Assembly (NCBI RefSeq): GCF_003987855.1
Contig: NZ_RXIZ01000004.1
Span: 8,220 to 72,219 of the forward strand
Length of the DNA: 64,000 nucleotides
Direction of reading: 5' to 3'
Origin: Hyphomicrobium sp.
GTDB lineage: Bacteria; Pseudomonadota; Alphaproteobacteria; Rhizobiales; Hyphomicrobiaceae
Shown here one piece after another: positions 27,621 to 36,282 of this stretch (positions are counted from its first letter, which is position 1; each line of letters begins with the position of its first letter). A program made the position numbers and the translations under genes. The notes under the pieces are model-generated. The model searched no databases, had not been told where the DNA came from, and saw only the letters and a list, made by a program, of their open reading frames with translations.

Positions 27621-28634
27621 ATGGATATGGGTATCGATCTTCCGCTGATCTGGGCCGGCATCATTGGCTTCGGGTTGATGATGTACGTCATCATGGACGG
27701 ATTCGATCTCGGCATCGGGATCCTCTTTCCCTTCGTCCAGGATCCCGGCGACCGCGATACAATGGTGAACACCGTGGCGCCGGTGTGGGATGGCAATGAG
27801 ACCTGGCTCGTGCTCGGCGGCGCCGGTCTCCTCGCCGCATTCCCCATCGCCTACTCGGTCATCCTGTCCGCCGCTTACCTGCCGATCATCGCCATGCTCA
27901 TGGGCCTGATCTGTCGCGGCGTCGCCTTCGAGTTTCGCTTCAAGGCGGACGAAGCGCACAAGCCGATTTGGGACCGCGCCTTTACCGGCGGCTCATACGT
28001 GGCGACGTTCTCGCAAGGCGTCATCCTCGGCTCATTCATCAACGGCTTTTCGGTAACCAACGGCGCTTATTCCGGTAGCCCGCTCGATTGGCTGACGCCC
28101 TTCGGCATCTTCTCTGGTTTCGGCCTGATCATCGCCTACGCGCTGCTGGGTACGACTTGGCTGATCCTCAAGACGGAATCGGACCTGCAAACGCGGATGC
28201 GTTCCCTCGCTCGCCCCATCGCCTTCGCGCTGCTCGCGACGATCGCTGTCGTCAGCCTCTGGACGCCACTCGCGCACCCGGAAATCTCGTCGCGCTGGTT
28301 CTCGTTCCCCAACATCGTGTTCTTCTCACCCGTTCCGATCCTGGTCGTCCTCTCGACCTTCGCGATCCTTTGGGCGGTCGGCCGCGATACGCACGCGCTT
28401 CCGTTCGTTCTCGCGCTGATCCTCATCTTCCTTGGATACACCGGCCTCGCGATCAGTCTTTGGCCGAACATCGTGCCGCCATCGATCTCGATCTGGGAAG
28501 CAGCCTCTCCGCCTCAGAGCCTCGGCTTCACACTCGTGGGGGCGCTCTTCATCATTCCCTTCATTCTCATTTACACGGCGTGGGCCTATCACGTGTTCCG
28601 AGGCAAGGTGAAAGCGGGCGAGGGCTATCATTGA
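27621..28634 (+). CDS. cydB: Cytochrome bd-type ubiquinol oxidase subunit II
   Basis: A 337-residue partner of subunit I with about eight membrane helices. The opening DLPLIWAGIIGFGLMMYVIM and DGFDLGIGILFPF, then VWDGNETWLVLGGAGLLAAFP and LMGLICRGVAFEFR, are classic subunit II motifs. It begins 3 bases after subunit I. Its TGA stop overlaps the TTG start of the small third subunit. Confidence 0.96.
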   Translation: MDMGIDLPLIWAGIIGFGLMMYVIMDGFDLGIGILFPFVQDPGDRDTMVNTVAPVWDGNETWLVLGGAGLLAAFPIAYSVILSAAYLPIIAMLMGLICRGVAFEFRFKADEAHKPIWDRAFTGGSYVATFSQGVILGSFINGFSVTNGAYSGSPLDWLTPFGIFSGFGLIIAYALLGTTWLILKTESDLQTRMRSLARPIAFALLATIAVVSLWTPLAHPEISSRWFSFPNIVFFSPVPILVVLSTFAILWAVGRDTHALPFVLALILIFLGYTGLAISLWPNIVPPSISIWEAASPPQSLGFTLVGALFIIPFILIYTAWAYHVFRGKVKAGEGYH

Positions 28635-28780
28635 AGGCCGATGACCAGGGAACGCACCGGCCGTCGTGGACACGCCGGTTCGGCTGGCTCGTGCTGATCT
28701 GGACCGCGAGCGTGCTCGCCCTCGCCGTGGTCGCGGGAATTATTCGACTTTTGATGTCTTGGGCCGGCCTGACAGTATGA
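28631..28780 (+). CDS. DUF2474 small subunit of the CIO oxidase
   Basis: A 49-residue ORF starting with TTG that overlaps the cydB stop by two bases. GAGGG lies six bases upstream. After a polar start (LKADDQGTHRPSWTRR) a single membrane helix follows (FGWLVLIWTASVLALAVVAG), then LLMSWAGLTV. The RRFGWLVLIW core and its place after cioB are those of DUF2474 proteins, the counterpart of CydX. The only ATG nearby (28641) is out of frame, so the TTG start is needed. Confidence 0.85.
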   Translation: MKADDQGTHRPSWTRRFGWLVLIWTASVLALAVVAGIIRLLMSWAGLTV

Positions 28781-28784
28781 AGAC

Positions 28785-29318
28785 TTAGTCGGCCTTGGGC
28801 CGCGCCAAGTGCGCGAAACCTTGGGTCACTTGCTCGTAGACGCCGCGCTTGAACCGCACGACGAGGTCGGGAACCGTCTCGATTGGCGCCCAGCGCCACG
28901 TGTCGAACTCGGCCTTGGTGCCAACTTTCGGCGAGATGTCGATGTCGCCGTCCTCGCCTAGGAAGCGCATTGCGAACCACTTCTGCCGCTGCCCGCGATA
29001 GCGTCCCTTGAGCGCGACCCCGAGCAGTTCGGGCGGAAGCTCATAGCTCAGCCAAGTCGGGTATTCCTGCAGGACCTCGACCTGGGTGACCCCTGTCTCC
29101 TCACGAAGCTCTCGCAGGGCCGCGATGCGCGGAGCTTCGAACTTCTCGATCCCGCCCTGGGGCATCTGCCAGATATGCGCCTGCTGGTTTCCCGCCCACT
29201 TCGGACGACGACGTCCAACCCAGACCAGACCGTCCCGATTGAGCAGCATGATGCCGACGCAGATGCGGAACGGCAGGCCGTCGTGTGCGAGACTGGAAGG
29301 GTTGGTCAGCAACGTCAT
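28785..29318 (-). CDS. rppH: RNA pyrophosphohydrolase RppH, copy 1
   Basis: A Nudix enzyme of about 177 residues. The Nudix box (GGIEKFEAPRIAALRELREE then TGV) is complete, and the family phrases FRICVGIMLLNRDGLVWVGRR, IWQMPQGGIEKFEAPRIAAL and GRYRGQRQKWFAMRF are present. RppH removes pyrophosphate from mRNA 5' ends (or hydrolyses dinucleoside polyphosphates), triggering decay. Start at 29318 chosen by alignment with the neighbour copy; a longer frame to 29396 lacks a site. It converges with the oxidase operon, 4 bases apart. Confidence 0.92.
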   Translation of the reverse strand: MTLLTNPSSLAHDGLPFRICVGIMLLNRDGLVWVGRRRPKWAGNQQAHIWQMPQGGIEKFEAPRIAALRELREETGVTQVEVLQEYPTWLSYELPPELLGVALKGRYRGQRQKWFAMRFLGEDGDIDISPKVGTKAEFDTWRWAPIETVPDLVVRFKRGVYEQVTQGFAHLARPKAD

Positions 29319-29485
29319 GTCTTCGGAGCACCCGACAGGATTTCGATGCGCAATTTCGTTACGAATCACATCTCCGCAGAAATTCGTAGCAGGCATATGA
29401 CATTAGAGTGTCATATATGGGGGCAAGGCAACTTCAAGCGGCATTTTTAGGCAATACGTGCTGAATTGCAGCCAGTTCCCCGCTC

Positions 29486-30019
29486 CTATCCACCGATTGG
29501 GCGCGCTAGCGGACCAAAATCAGCGAGCACCTGCCGGTAGACCTCCCGTTTGAAGGGGACGATCGAATCGAGAAGTTCGTCCGGCCGTGACCACCGCCAA
29601 GCGATGAACTCGCGCTCGAGACCCGGCCCCGGCTCGATGTTGATCTCGCTCTCGTCGCCGATAAACCGGTACGCGAACCACTTTTGCTTTTGTCCCCGGT
29701 ACCGGCCGCCCCAAGCGATGCCAATCAGCTCCGGCGGGAGGTCGTAGGTCACCCAACCAGACTGCTCCCCGATCTGTTCGACCGACACGATGGCCGTTTC
29801 CTCGAAAAGCTCTCGGCGCGCGGCAGCGGCCGGATCCTCGCCAGGATCTATCCCGCCTTGCGGCATTTGCCACCACGTTCCGCGGCCTTCGGCATCACCT
29901 GGAGTGTCGGCACGGCGCCCAACCCATATGAGCCCCTCGCGATTGATGACCATCTGCCCGACGCAGAGGCGATAAGGCAGATCGTCCGCATTGATCGTTG
30001 GCTTGGGCGTGTCCGTCAT
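29486..30019 (-). CDS. rppH: RNA pyrophosphohydrolase RppH-like, copy 2
   Basis: A 177-residue Nudix protein starting MTDTPKPTINADDLPYRLCV, with the RppH phrases WWQMPQGGIDPGEDPAAA and GRYRGQKQKWFAYRFIGDES. Its Nudix box ends EETAI instead of EETGV/I, so the last Gly is Ala; catalytic Glu residues remain. It sits 167 bases upstream of copy 1 on the same strand. The two are clear paralogues, about equally long; one may be the mRNA decapper and the other the Ap4A hydrolase (IalA-type), but I cannot tell which. Confidence 0.92.
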   Translation of the reverse strand: MTDTPKPTINADDLPYRLCVGQMVINREGLIWVGRRADTPGDAEGRGTWWQMPQGGIDPGEDPAAAARRELFEETAIVSVEQIGEQSGWVTYDLPPELIGIAWGGRYRGQKQKWFAYRFIGDESEINIEPGPGLEREFIAWRWSRPDELLDSIVPFKREVYRQVLADFGPLARPIGG

Positions 30020-30056
30020 GGCGCATTCCTGTGATTGTTGCGCAGGCCAGATAGCA

Positions 30057-30084
30057 CGAAGGGCGCCACAGGGGACGCCCTTCG
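30057..30084 (-). terminator. Hairpin downstream of ctpA
   Basis: Stem CGAAGGGCG/CGCCCTTCG between ctpA and rppH. No T-run follows on the minus strand, so it may slow, protect or only partly terminate the transcript. Confidence 0.5.
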
Positions 30085-30109
30085 CAATTCTCGAAAGTTG
30101 CCGAAGCCG

Positions 30110-31561
30110 TTAGTTCGGAGTGACCTTCTTGTCGTCATCTGACGAAGGCACCGGAACCTTCTTATCCTTATCCGTACCGCTCGAAGGAGCGGCGGCCGGC
30201 GCGGGAGTTTGGCCCGACGGCGTCGCGCTGGACGTCTCCGGTCCCTTCGCCTTGCCGTCGAGGAAGCTGATTGCATACTGCAACTGCGTATCCTTGTCGG
30301 CGTCCTTGGCGACGTAGGACGGCGAGCCTGAAGGTTCGCCCAGATCATCGTCCTTGGTCTGGTCGCTGCCATCGGGGTTCTTCAAGTGGCCGCGAAGGCT
30401 CGCTTCACCGCGCGGCTTCTCCGATGCGATCTTGTCCTTGAGATCATCCGGCACGGCTTCCTCGACCGCGATGTCCGGATCGATGCCCTTGGCCTGAATC
30501 GACCGGTTCGACGGCGTGTAGTAGCGCGCCGTCGTCAGACGGATCGCCCCATTTGCGCCGAGCGGAATGATCGTCTGCACCGAGCCCTTACCGAACGAAC
30601 GCGTGCCGATGACGGTCGCGCGCTTATGATCCTGCAACGCGCCCGCGACAATTTCCGATGCCGAAGCCGAGCCGCCGTTGATCAGGACGACCATCTTCTT
30701 GCCGTCGGTGATGTCACCCGGACGAGCGTTCGCACGCTGCGTCTCCTCGTTGTTGCGGCCCTTCGTCAGAACGATCGCACCCTGCTCGAGGAAGTCGTCG
30801 GAGACGGCGATGGCCTGGTCGAGAAGTCCGCCCGGATTGTTGCGCAGATCGATGATGTAGCCCTTGATGTTCGGGCCGATTTGCTTGTCGAGGCTCTCGA
30901 TCGCCTTCACGAGGTTGGCGTGCGTCTGCTCGTTGAACGTCGAGATCTTCACGTAGCCGATGTCGCCTTCGACACGCGACTTGACCGGGTTGATGCGGAT
31001 GACGTCGCGGGTGACCTTGACGTCGAATGGCTCATCTTTGCCCTTGCGGACGATCGTCAGCGTAATCGGCGTGTTGACCGGGCCGCGCATCTTTTCGACG
31101 GCCTGCTCCAGCGTCAGACCCGAGATCGCTTCGTTGTCGAGATGCGTGATGAGGTCGTTCGCCTGCAGACCGGCCTTGGAGGCGGGCGTATCGTCGATCG
31201 GAGACACGACCTTGATGACGCCGTTCTCCATCGTCACCTCGATGCCAAGCCCGCCGAACTCGCCGCGCGTCTGGACTTGCATATCCCGGAAGTTCTTCGG
31301 GCTCATGTACGAGGAATGCGGATCGAGCGATGACAGCATGCCATTGATCGCCGATTCGATCAGCGCGGTATCGTCCGGCTTGTCGACATAATCGGACCGC
31401 ACGCGCTCGAGCACGTCGCCGAAAAGGTCGAGCTGCTTATAAAGTTCCGAATTCTGCGATGCCGTCGCTGAGTACGTTTGGGTGACGTTGAGGAGCGTCG
31501 TCGCCCCGGCCAAACCCGTCATCAGCAGGAATGTCCAGAATGCATAGTCTGTCTTGCGCAT
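30110..31561 (-). CDS. ctpA: C-terminal processing peptidase (S41 family)
   Basis: About 483 residues. An N-terminal membrane anchor (MRKTDYAFWTFLLMTGLAGATTLL) is followed by a PDZ domain (~90-170, RGEFGGLGIEVTMENG) and the S41 core: IDLRNNPGGLLDQAIAVSDD, the Ser in NGGSASASEIVAGAL and the Lys in GTRSFGKGSVQTI, the Ser-Lys dyad. A disordered Ser/Pro/Asp-rich tail ends the protein. It acts in the periplasm on peptidoglycan hydrolases or other proteins. Its ATG overlaps the envC stop (TAATG), so the two are translationally coupled. Confidence 0.96.
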   Translation of the reverse strand: MRKTDYAFWTFLLMTGLAGATTLLNVTQTYSATASQNSELYKQLDLFGDVLERVRSDYVDKPDDTALIESAINGMLSSLDPHSSYMSPKNFRDMQVQTRGEFGGLGIEVTMENGVIKVVSPIDDTPASKAGLQANDLITHLDNEAISGLTLEQAVEKMRGPVNTPITLTIVRKGKDEPFDVKVTRDVIRINPVKSRVEGDIGYVKISTFNEQTHANLVKAIESLDKQIGPNIKGYIIDLRNNPGGLLDQAIAVSDDFLEQGAIVLTKGRNNEETQRANARPGDITDGKKMVVLINGGSASASEIVAGALQDHKRATVIGTRSFGKGSVQTIIPLGANGAIRLTTARYYTPSNRSIQAKGIDPDIAVEEAVPDDLKDKIASEKPRGEASLRGHLKNPDGSDQTKDDDLGEPSGSPSYVAKDADKDTQLQYAISFLDGKAKGPETSSATPSGQTPAPAAAPSSGTDKDKKVPVPSSDDDKKVTPN

Positions 31562-33162
31562 TAGCCTTGTACCTTCTGCTGACCTGATGCCCACCAGGGA
31601 TCGGGATCGATAGGACGTCCATCTTTACGAAGTTCAACATATAAAACGGGTCCGCTTACTGGTGTCGCGGACGACGAATTCTTTTGACCACCACTCATTG
31701 TACCGACGGGCTCCGCGGTCAGCACGAACTGTCCCGGCTGGACATCGATCTGAGACAATCCCGCGAGAAGGACATGATAGCCGTCGCCCGCGTTGATGAT
31801 CAAGAGTTGCCCATAGCTGCGGAATTCACCCGCATAGACCACCCACCCGTCGCACGGCGAAGTGACCTGCGCGGCCGACCGCGTCTCGATCACGATACCT
31901 TTCGACTGTCCGCCAAATTGTGTTCTTTCGCCGAACGTTAAGGCCCGTCGGCCCTGAGCGGGCAGAGGCAGCTTGCCCCGCGCATCCGAAAAGGGGATCG
32001 CTGGTTTGATTCGCCCAGCGCTGCCGGGGATAAGCGAGGCGCCAGCTGGTGCGAGCTCGACCATAGCGACTTTTTGGCCATCGGCAGTCGGCCTAGTGCT
32101 GCTGGCAGAGGCGGCAGCAATCTGCGGAGCTGCATCGGCGGCAGCGGATTGAGGCGGCGCTGGCGCTTTGGAATTGCCAGCGGCGTTGGATGCGGCCTTT
32201 GCGGCAACGGGCGCCGCTGCTGTCGCCTCAGCCGTCTTGGCAGCAGCATCAACCGGCGGCGGCATGATGATTTGCGGGCCGGACGCCACGGCAGCTGACG
32301 CGGACCGGATACCTTCGGCCTGATGACGCTTCTTCAGCTCTTCGTCGTAAGCGCCGAGACCGGTTTTCTCGGTCACCGCGGCGTCAAGCTTGTCGATGAG
32401 ATCTGACAGACCCGACACGCGTTTGGAGATGTCTGCCGATTCCTGTTTGACGGCAGCCAGCTGCGATTGTCTGTCCGCCAGCGTCAGCTTCTTGGCTTCC
32501 ATCAGACTAGCGAGCCGCGTCCGTGCTTCGTTGAGCCGGTCCGTCTCCGCCTGCAGCCGCGCGCCTTCCGTGCGGATGTTGCCCATCACGCGCTGGAGGT
32601 CCGCGAGTTGCGTTCCAAGGCTCAACGCCTGATCGCGAAGATCCGGAAAGGCCGAAGCAAGCAGCATCGCGCTGCGCACCATCTTGAGAGCATCCTCGCG
32701 CCGGGTCACCAGCACCGGCGGAGGATTGCGGCCCATCTTCTGCAAAGCGCTGAGCAGAGCCGCGATTTCACCGTGACGCTGCGCGAGCGACCCCCGGACA
32801 ATACGTTCCTGCTCTTCGAGTTCGGACAGACGACCCTCGATTGCCGTCATCTGGCCTTCGCTGCGCTGAATGAGACCTGCCGTGTCGATGAGGCGGCTGT
32901 TCAGCCGCTCGCGCTCCGCGCCGAGTTCCATGACGTCCGACTGGATGGTCAACTGCTTCGCGCTGTTGACGTCGAGTTCGTGTTTCTTCTCCTGGAGAAT
33001 GCGCTTTGCCGTTTGCGGATCTGTCGGCATCGCATCTTGGGCGAAGCCCGAATGCGGCAGGAGGAAGAGCGAGGCGGCCATGAACCCGGCGATTCCGGCA
33101 CGCGACGTCGCCTCGCCAAAGCGAGACCGATATGTGCGCGACGCCGGTTGGTTCTTTGACAC
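31561..33162 (-). CDS. envC: EnvC-type murein hydrolase activator (degenerate M23)
   Basis: A 533-residue periplasmic protein: signal segment near residues 20-40, a long coiled coil (~45-280; Glu/Gln/Leu-rich), a Pro/Ala-rich linker, and a C-terminal LytM fold (~400-525). The LytM zinc residues are missing: the usual H-x-G-x-D is GGQSKGIVIE here and the usual HLHFE is PVLYVELR, so it is not a peptidase itself. That is the pattern of EnvC, which activates amidases at the septum. Overlaps ctpA, with which it forms a conserved operon. Confidence 0.92.
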   Translation of the reverse strand: MSKNQPASRTYRSRFGEATSRAGIAGFMAASLFLLPHSGFAQDAMPTDPQTAKRILQEKKHELDVNSAKQLTIQSDVMELGAERERLNSRLIDTAGLIQRSEGQMTAIEGRLSELEEQERIVRGSLAQRHGEIAALLSALQKMGRNPPPVLVTRREDALKMVRSAMLLASAFPDLRDQALSLGTQLADLQRVMGNIRTEGARLQAETDRLNEARTRLASLMEAKKLTLADRQSQLAAVKQESADISKRVSGLSDLIDKLDAAVTEKTGLGAYDEELKKRHQAEGIRSASAAVASGPQIIMPPPVDAAAKTAEATAAAPVAAKAASNAAGNSKAPAPPQSAAADAAPQIAAASASSTRPTADGQKVAMVELAPAGASLIPGSAGRIKPAIPFSDARGKLPLPAQGRRALTFGERTQFGGQSKGIVIETRSAAQVTSPCDGWVVYAGEFRSYGQLLIINAGDGYHVLLAGLSQIDVQPGQFVLTAEPVGTMSGGQKNSSSATPVSGPVLYVELRKDGRPIDPDPWWASGQQKVQG

Positions 33163-33408
33163 GAGGCCTCAGATCTCAGGGTGCTCAGGACCGGGAAGAT
33201 CGGTAGGTGCCCGTCTTGAAGCCGGAAGTGCGGATAATGCCGCCGAAAAATTAAGGCATTTGCGGCCGAGAGCAAATTTCAAATGCGTAATGCTTCGCCG
33301 ACGGACGCTTTTGCGCGTTAACCGCTGAGGACGCCAGCCATATTGAAGATTGCCGGCCTCCCCCTGAAGGCTTAAGCAGCTTGATCGCTCCGATCGCGGA
33401 TACGACAG
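33163..33408. promoter_or_regulatory. Divergent upstream region of envC and the twin-TM gene
   Basis: 246 bases between divergent genes, so it must hold at least two promoters. I see no strong consensus pair and no ORF. AAGCAGCTTGATCG-like AT-richer DNA lies near 33375. Confidence 0.35.
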
Positions 33409-33597
33409 ATGCAAACATTTCTCTACCATGCCACGACGGTTGCCGTTTTCGCCGTCCTCATCGTGTTGCTGCTCGGCCTTTGGAACATGATGAGGGGCGG
33501 TAATCCCAACCTCAGCCAAAAACTGATGCGCCTGCGTGTCGGCCTGCAGTTCGTGGCAATCCTCATTATCATTGCCTACGCCATTGTGACCCACTAA
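33409..33597 (+). CDS. Twin-transmembrane HIG1-like protein
   Basis: A 62-residue protein with two hydrophobic helices (~10-28 and ~45-60) joined by a basic loop containing RGGNPNLSQKLMRLRVGLQ. This layout matches the HIG1/twin-TM proteins of alphaproteobacteria, related to mitochondrial respiratory supercomplex factors. It lies upstream of the cobalamin adenosyltransferase gene, a conserved pairing in this order as I recall. Role in bacteria is not settled. Confidence 0.8.
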   Translation: MQTFLYHATTVAVFAVLIVLLLGLWNMMRGGNPNLSQKLMRLRVGLQFVAILIIIAYAIVTH

Positions 33598-33692
33598 TGG
33601 CCGCTTCCGGTCGCACCGGGGGCAAATCCTAGGGCGCCGGTGTAGTATTCACCGTTTTCTCGGGCAGGTAAGCCAACGCAGGTAAGATACCC

Positions 33693-34274
33693 ATGGTCGT
33701 TCTCAATCGCATCTACACCAAGACCGGCGACGCCGGAACGACGGCCCTCGGCAGCGGCGAGCGCGTTCCAAAGACGTCCCCACGCATCGCCGCCTACGGC
33801 ACCGTCGACGAAACCAACGCCGCAGTGGGCGTCGCTCGCACCCATCTTGCCGGCCGCGAGCCTGAAGTCGATGCGATGCTTCTGCGCATTCAGAACGATC
33901 TGTTCGATCTCGGCGCCGATCTCTGCGTGCCTGACAAGGGCGAGAAGCTTCCCTACGAGCCGCTCCGCGTATCCGAAAGCCAGGTGACGCGGCTCGAGTC
34001 GGAGATCGATCAGATGAATTCCGAACTCGAACCTCTGAGATCCTTCATCCTGCCCGGTGGTACGGCCGCCGGAGCCGCTCTGCACGTCGCCCGCACCGTA
34101 TCCCGCCGGGCCGAGCGCCTGATGGTCGAATTGGCGAACGTTCCAGGCGAGACCGTGAGCGCCCCCGCCCTGAAGTACGTCAACCGCCTCTCCGATTTCC
34201 TTTTCGTCGCCAGCCGCTACGTCAACGACCGCGGCAAGGCGGATATTCTCTGGGTACCAGGGAAAAACCGCTAG
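33693..34274 (+). CDS. Cob(I)yrinic acid a,c-diamide adenosyltransferase, PduO type
   Basis: A 193-residue ATP:corrinoid adenosyltransferase that makes coenzyme B12. The N-terminus has TKTGDAGTTALGSGERVPK (ATP site), then RIAAYGTVDETNAAVGVART and IQNDLFDLGADLC; the helix RTVSRRAERLMVELA carries the conserved Arg residues. These define the PduO rather than the CobA type. B12 would serve methylmalonyl-CoA or ethylmalonyl-CoA mutase, which this kind of organism needs. Confidence 0.95.
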   Translation: MVVLNRIYTKTGDAGTTALGSGERVPKTSPRIAAYGTVDETNAAVGVARTHLAGREPEVDAMLLRIQNDLFDLGADLCVPDKGEKLPYEPLRVSESQVTRLESEIDQMNSELEPLRSFILPGGTAAGAALHVARTVSRRAERLMVELANVPGETVSAPALKYVNRLSDFLFVASRYVNDRGKADILWVPGKNR

Positions 34275-34483
34275 GTATCGCCAAGGCAGTGCCTAAACCG
34301 GAAACACGTAACTTAACTGACTTTTTTGCCCACGCCGCGACGCACGCGACGATTGACTTGAGCAAAACCCACCCGTAGCTTTCGCTCTTCGCAGTTGCGA
34401 GAATTGCCCTTTCAACCAGAATGTGTGTTCCGGCGCGAGGGCATTGATCACACTTAGATTTGTGGACCCGCGCTGCAAAGAAA

Positions 34484-34506
34484 CCCGCGTTCGTCCGAAA
34501 CGCGGG
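34484..34506 (+). promoter_or_regulatory. Hairpin in the etfB leader
   Basis: Stem CCCGCGTT/AACGCGGG, loop of 7 bases, 40 bases before the etfB start. No T-run follows; it could be a small leader structure or part of an older terminator. Low certainty. Confidence 0.35.
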
Positions 34507-34546
34507 AAACAACAAACAGGGGAGCGCCAGCATCCTGGCGAGTGGC

Positions 34547-35302
34547 ATGAAGATCGTTGTGCCGGTCAAACGCGTCGTCGACTATAACGTTAAAATTCGC
34601 GTCAAATCCGACGGCTCGGGCATCGACCTGGCAAACGTCAAGATGTCGATGAACCCGTTCGACGAAATCGCCGTCGAAGAAGCCGTGCGTCTGAAGGAAA
34701 AGAGCGGCGCGCAGGAAGTCATCGCGGTCTCGATCGGCACCACGAAAGCGCAGGAAACACTACGCACTGCCCTGGCCATCGGCGCTGATCGGGCCATTCT
34801 GATCGAAGTTCCCGAAGGCACCACGGTCGAACCGCTCGCAGTCGCCAAGCTTCTGAAGGCCCTCGTCGAAGCCGAAAAACCCGATCTCGTCATTTTGGGC
34901 AAACAGGCGATCGACGACGACAGCAATCAGACAGGCCAGATGCTGGCGAGCCTGCTCGACTGGCCGCAAGGCACGTTCGCGTCCAAAGTCGTGACTGAAG
35001 CTGGATCCGTTTCCGTCACCCGCGAGGTCGATGGCGGCCTCGAGACGATCAAGCTCAAGCTACCGGCAATCGTCACGACGGATCTGCGCTTGAACGAGCC
35101 GCGCTATCCCTCGTTGCCCAACATCATGAAAGCCAAGAAGAAGCCGCTCGATGTCAAGAAGCCGGAAGACTTTGGCGTCGACATCGCCCCGCGGCTGAAA
35201 GTCCTGAAGACTGCCGAACCGGCCACGCGGAAGGCTGGCGTCAAAGTCGGTAGCGTCGCAGAGCTGGTTGAGAAGTTGAAAAGCGAAGCGGGAGTACTTT
35301 AA
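34547..35302 (+). CDS. etfB: Electron transfer flavoprotein subunit beta
   Basis: A 251-residue ETF beta subunit, starting [20 protein letters not shown]. It holds AMP and passes electrons from acyl-CoA and related dehydrogenases to ETF-ubiquinone oxidoreductase. Signatures: [58 protein letters not shown]. The Met at 34547 is chosen by the family N-terminus over an upstream frame. etfA follows 2 bases on, and hbd after that. Confidence 0.97.
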   Translation: MKIVVPVKRVVDYNVKIRVKSDGSGIDLANVKMSMNPFDEIAVEEAVRLKEKSGAQEVIAVSIGTTKAQETLRTALAIGADRAILIEVPEGTTVEPLAVAKLLKALVEAEKPDLVILGKQAIDDDSNQTGQMLASLLDWPQGTFASKVVTEAGSVSVTREVDGGLETIKLKLPAIVTTDLRLNEPRYPSLPNIMKAKKKPLDVKKPEDFGVDIAPRLKVLKTAEPATRKAGVKVGSVAELVEKLKSEAGVL

Positions 35303-35304
35303 TA

Positions 35305-36249
35305 ATGGCGACACTTCTTCTCGCAGAGCTTTCCGGCACGACGCTGGCTCCGGCTACTGCAAAAGCGCTTTCCGCGGCGAAGGACCTTGGCGGCGACGTT
35401 CACATCCTTGTTGCTGGCTCCGACGTTGGTAGCGCCGCCGAGACCGCAGCTAAGCTTGCCGGCGTTTCGAAGGTCCTCGTCGCGGACGCTCCTCAACTGG
35501 CGAACGGTCTCGCCGAGGAGCTGGCAGCGGTTATCCTCTCCGTTGCTAAGGATTATTCCGCCATCGTCGCTCCCGCGACGGCGTTCGGCAAAAACGTTCT
35601 GCCCCGCGTTGCGGCCAAACTCGATGTGATGCAGATCTCCGACATCACCAAGGTTGTCTCACCCGATACCTTCGAGCGGCCGATCTACGCCGGCAACGCC
35701 ATCCAAACGGTCCAATCGCCTGAGGCGACGAAAGTCATCACCGTGCGGACGGCCGCCTTCGCCTCCGCGCCGGAAGGCGGTTCAGCGAGCATCGAGAAGA
35801 TCGCCGCGCCCGGCGCCATTGGTGTCTCGACATTCGAGAAGGCCGAACTGTCGAAATCCGATCGCCCAGAGCTTACATCGGCCAAGATCATCATCTCGGG
35901 CGGCCGCGGCATGGGCAACGGCGAGAACTTCACGAAGTACATCGAGCCGATCGCCGACAAACTCGGCGCCGCGATGGGTGCCTCGCGCGCCGCTGTCGAC
36001 GCCGGCTTCGTTCCCAACGACTGGCAGGTGGGGCAGACCGGCAAGGTCGTCGCCCCCGACTTATACATCGCCGTCGGCATTTCCGGCGCGATCCAGCATC
36101 TTGCTGGCATGAAGGATTCCAAAATCATCGTTGCGATCAACAAGGACGGCGACGCACCGATCTTCCAGGTCGCCGACTATGGGCTCGTAGCTGATCTCTT
36201 CCAGGCGTTGCCCGAGCTTGATGCCGAACTTCAAAAAGCTGGTCGCTGA
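35305..36249 (+). CDS. etfA: Electron transfer flavoprotein subunit alpha
   Basis: A 314-residue FAD-binding ETF alpha subunit. FAD motifs near the C-terminus: [77 protein letters not shown]. The gene begins 2 bases after etfB, so the subunits are made together. Confidence 0.98.
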   Translation: MATLLLAELSGTTLAPATAKALSAAKDLGGDVHILVAGSDVGSAAETAAKLAGVSKVLVADAPQLANGLAEELAAVILSVAKDYSAIVAPATAFGKNVLPRVAAKLDVMQISDITKVVSPDTFERPIYAGNAIQTVQSPEATKVITVRTAAFASAPEGGSASIEKIAAPGAIGVSTFEKAELSKSDRPELTSAKIIISGGRGMGNGENFTKYIEPIADKLGAAMGASRAAVDAGFVPNDWQVGQTGKVVAPDLYIAVGISGAIQHLAGMKDSKIIVAINKDGDAPIFQVADYGLVADLFQALPELDAELQKAGR

Positions 36250-36282
36250 GTGACGACGTAAACCCGCGAGGACACGACTTTC

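Noticed and set aside
30386-31333. 315-codon frame opposite ctpA
   Set aside because: Shadow of ctpA; no start signal and Arg-rich composition.
34484-34506. Riboswitch upstream of etfB
   Set aside because: Only a single simple hairpin is visible; no match to a known riboswitch core and no T-run.
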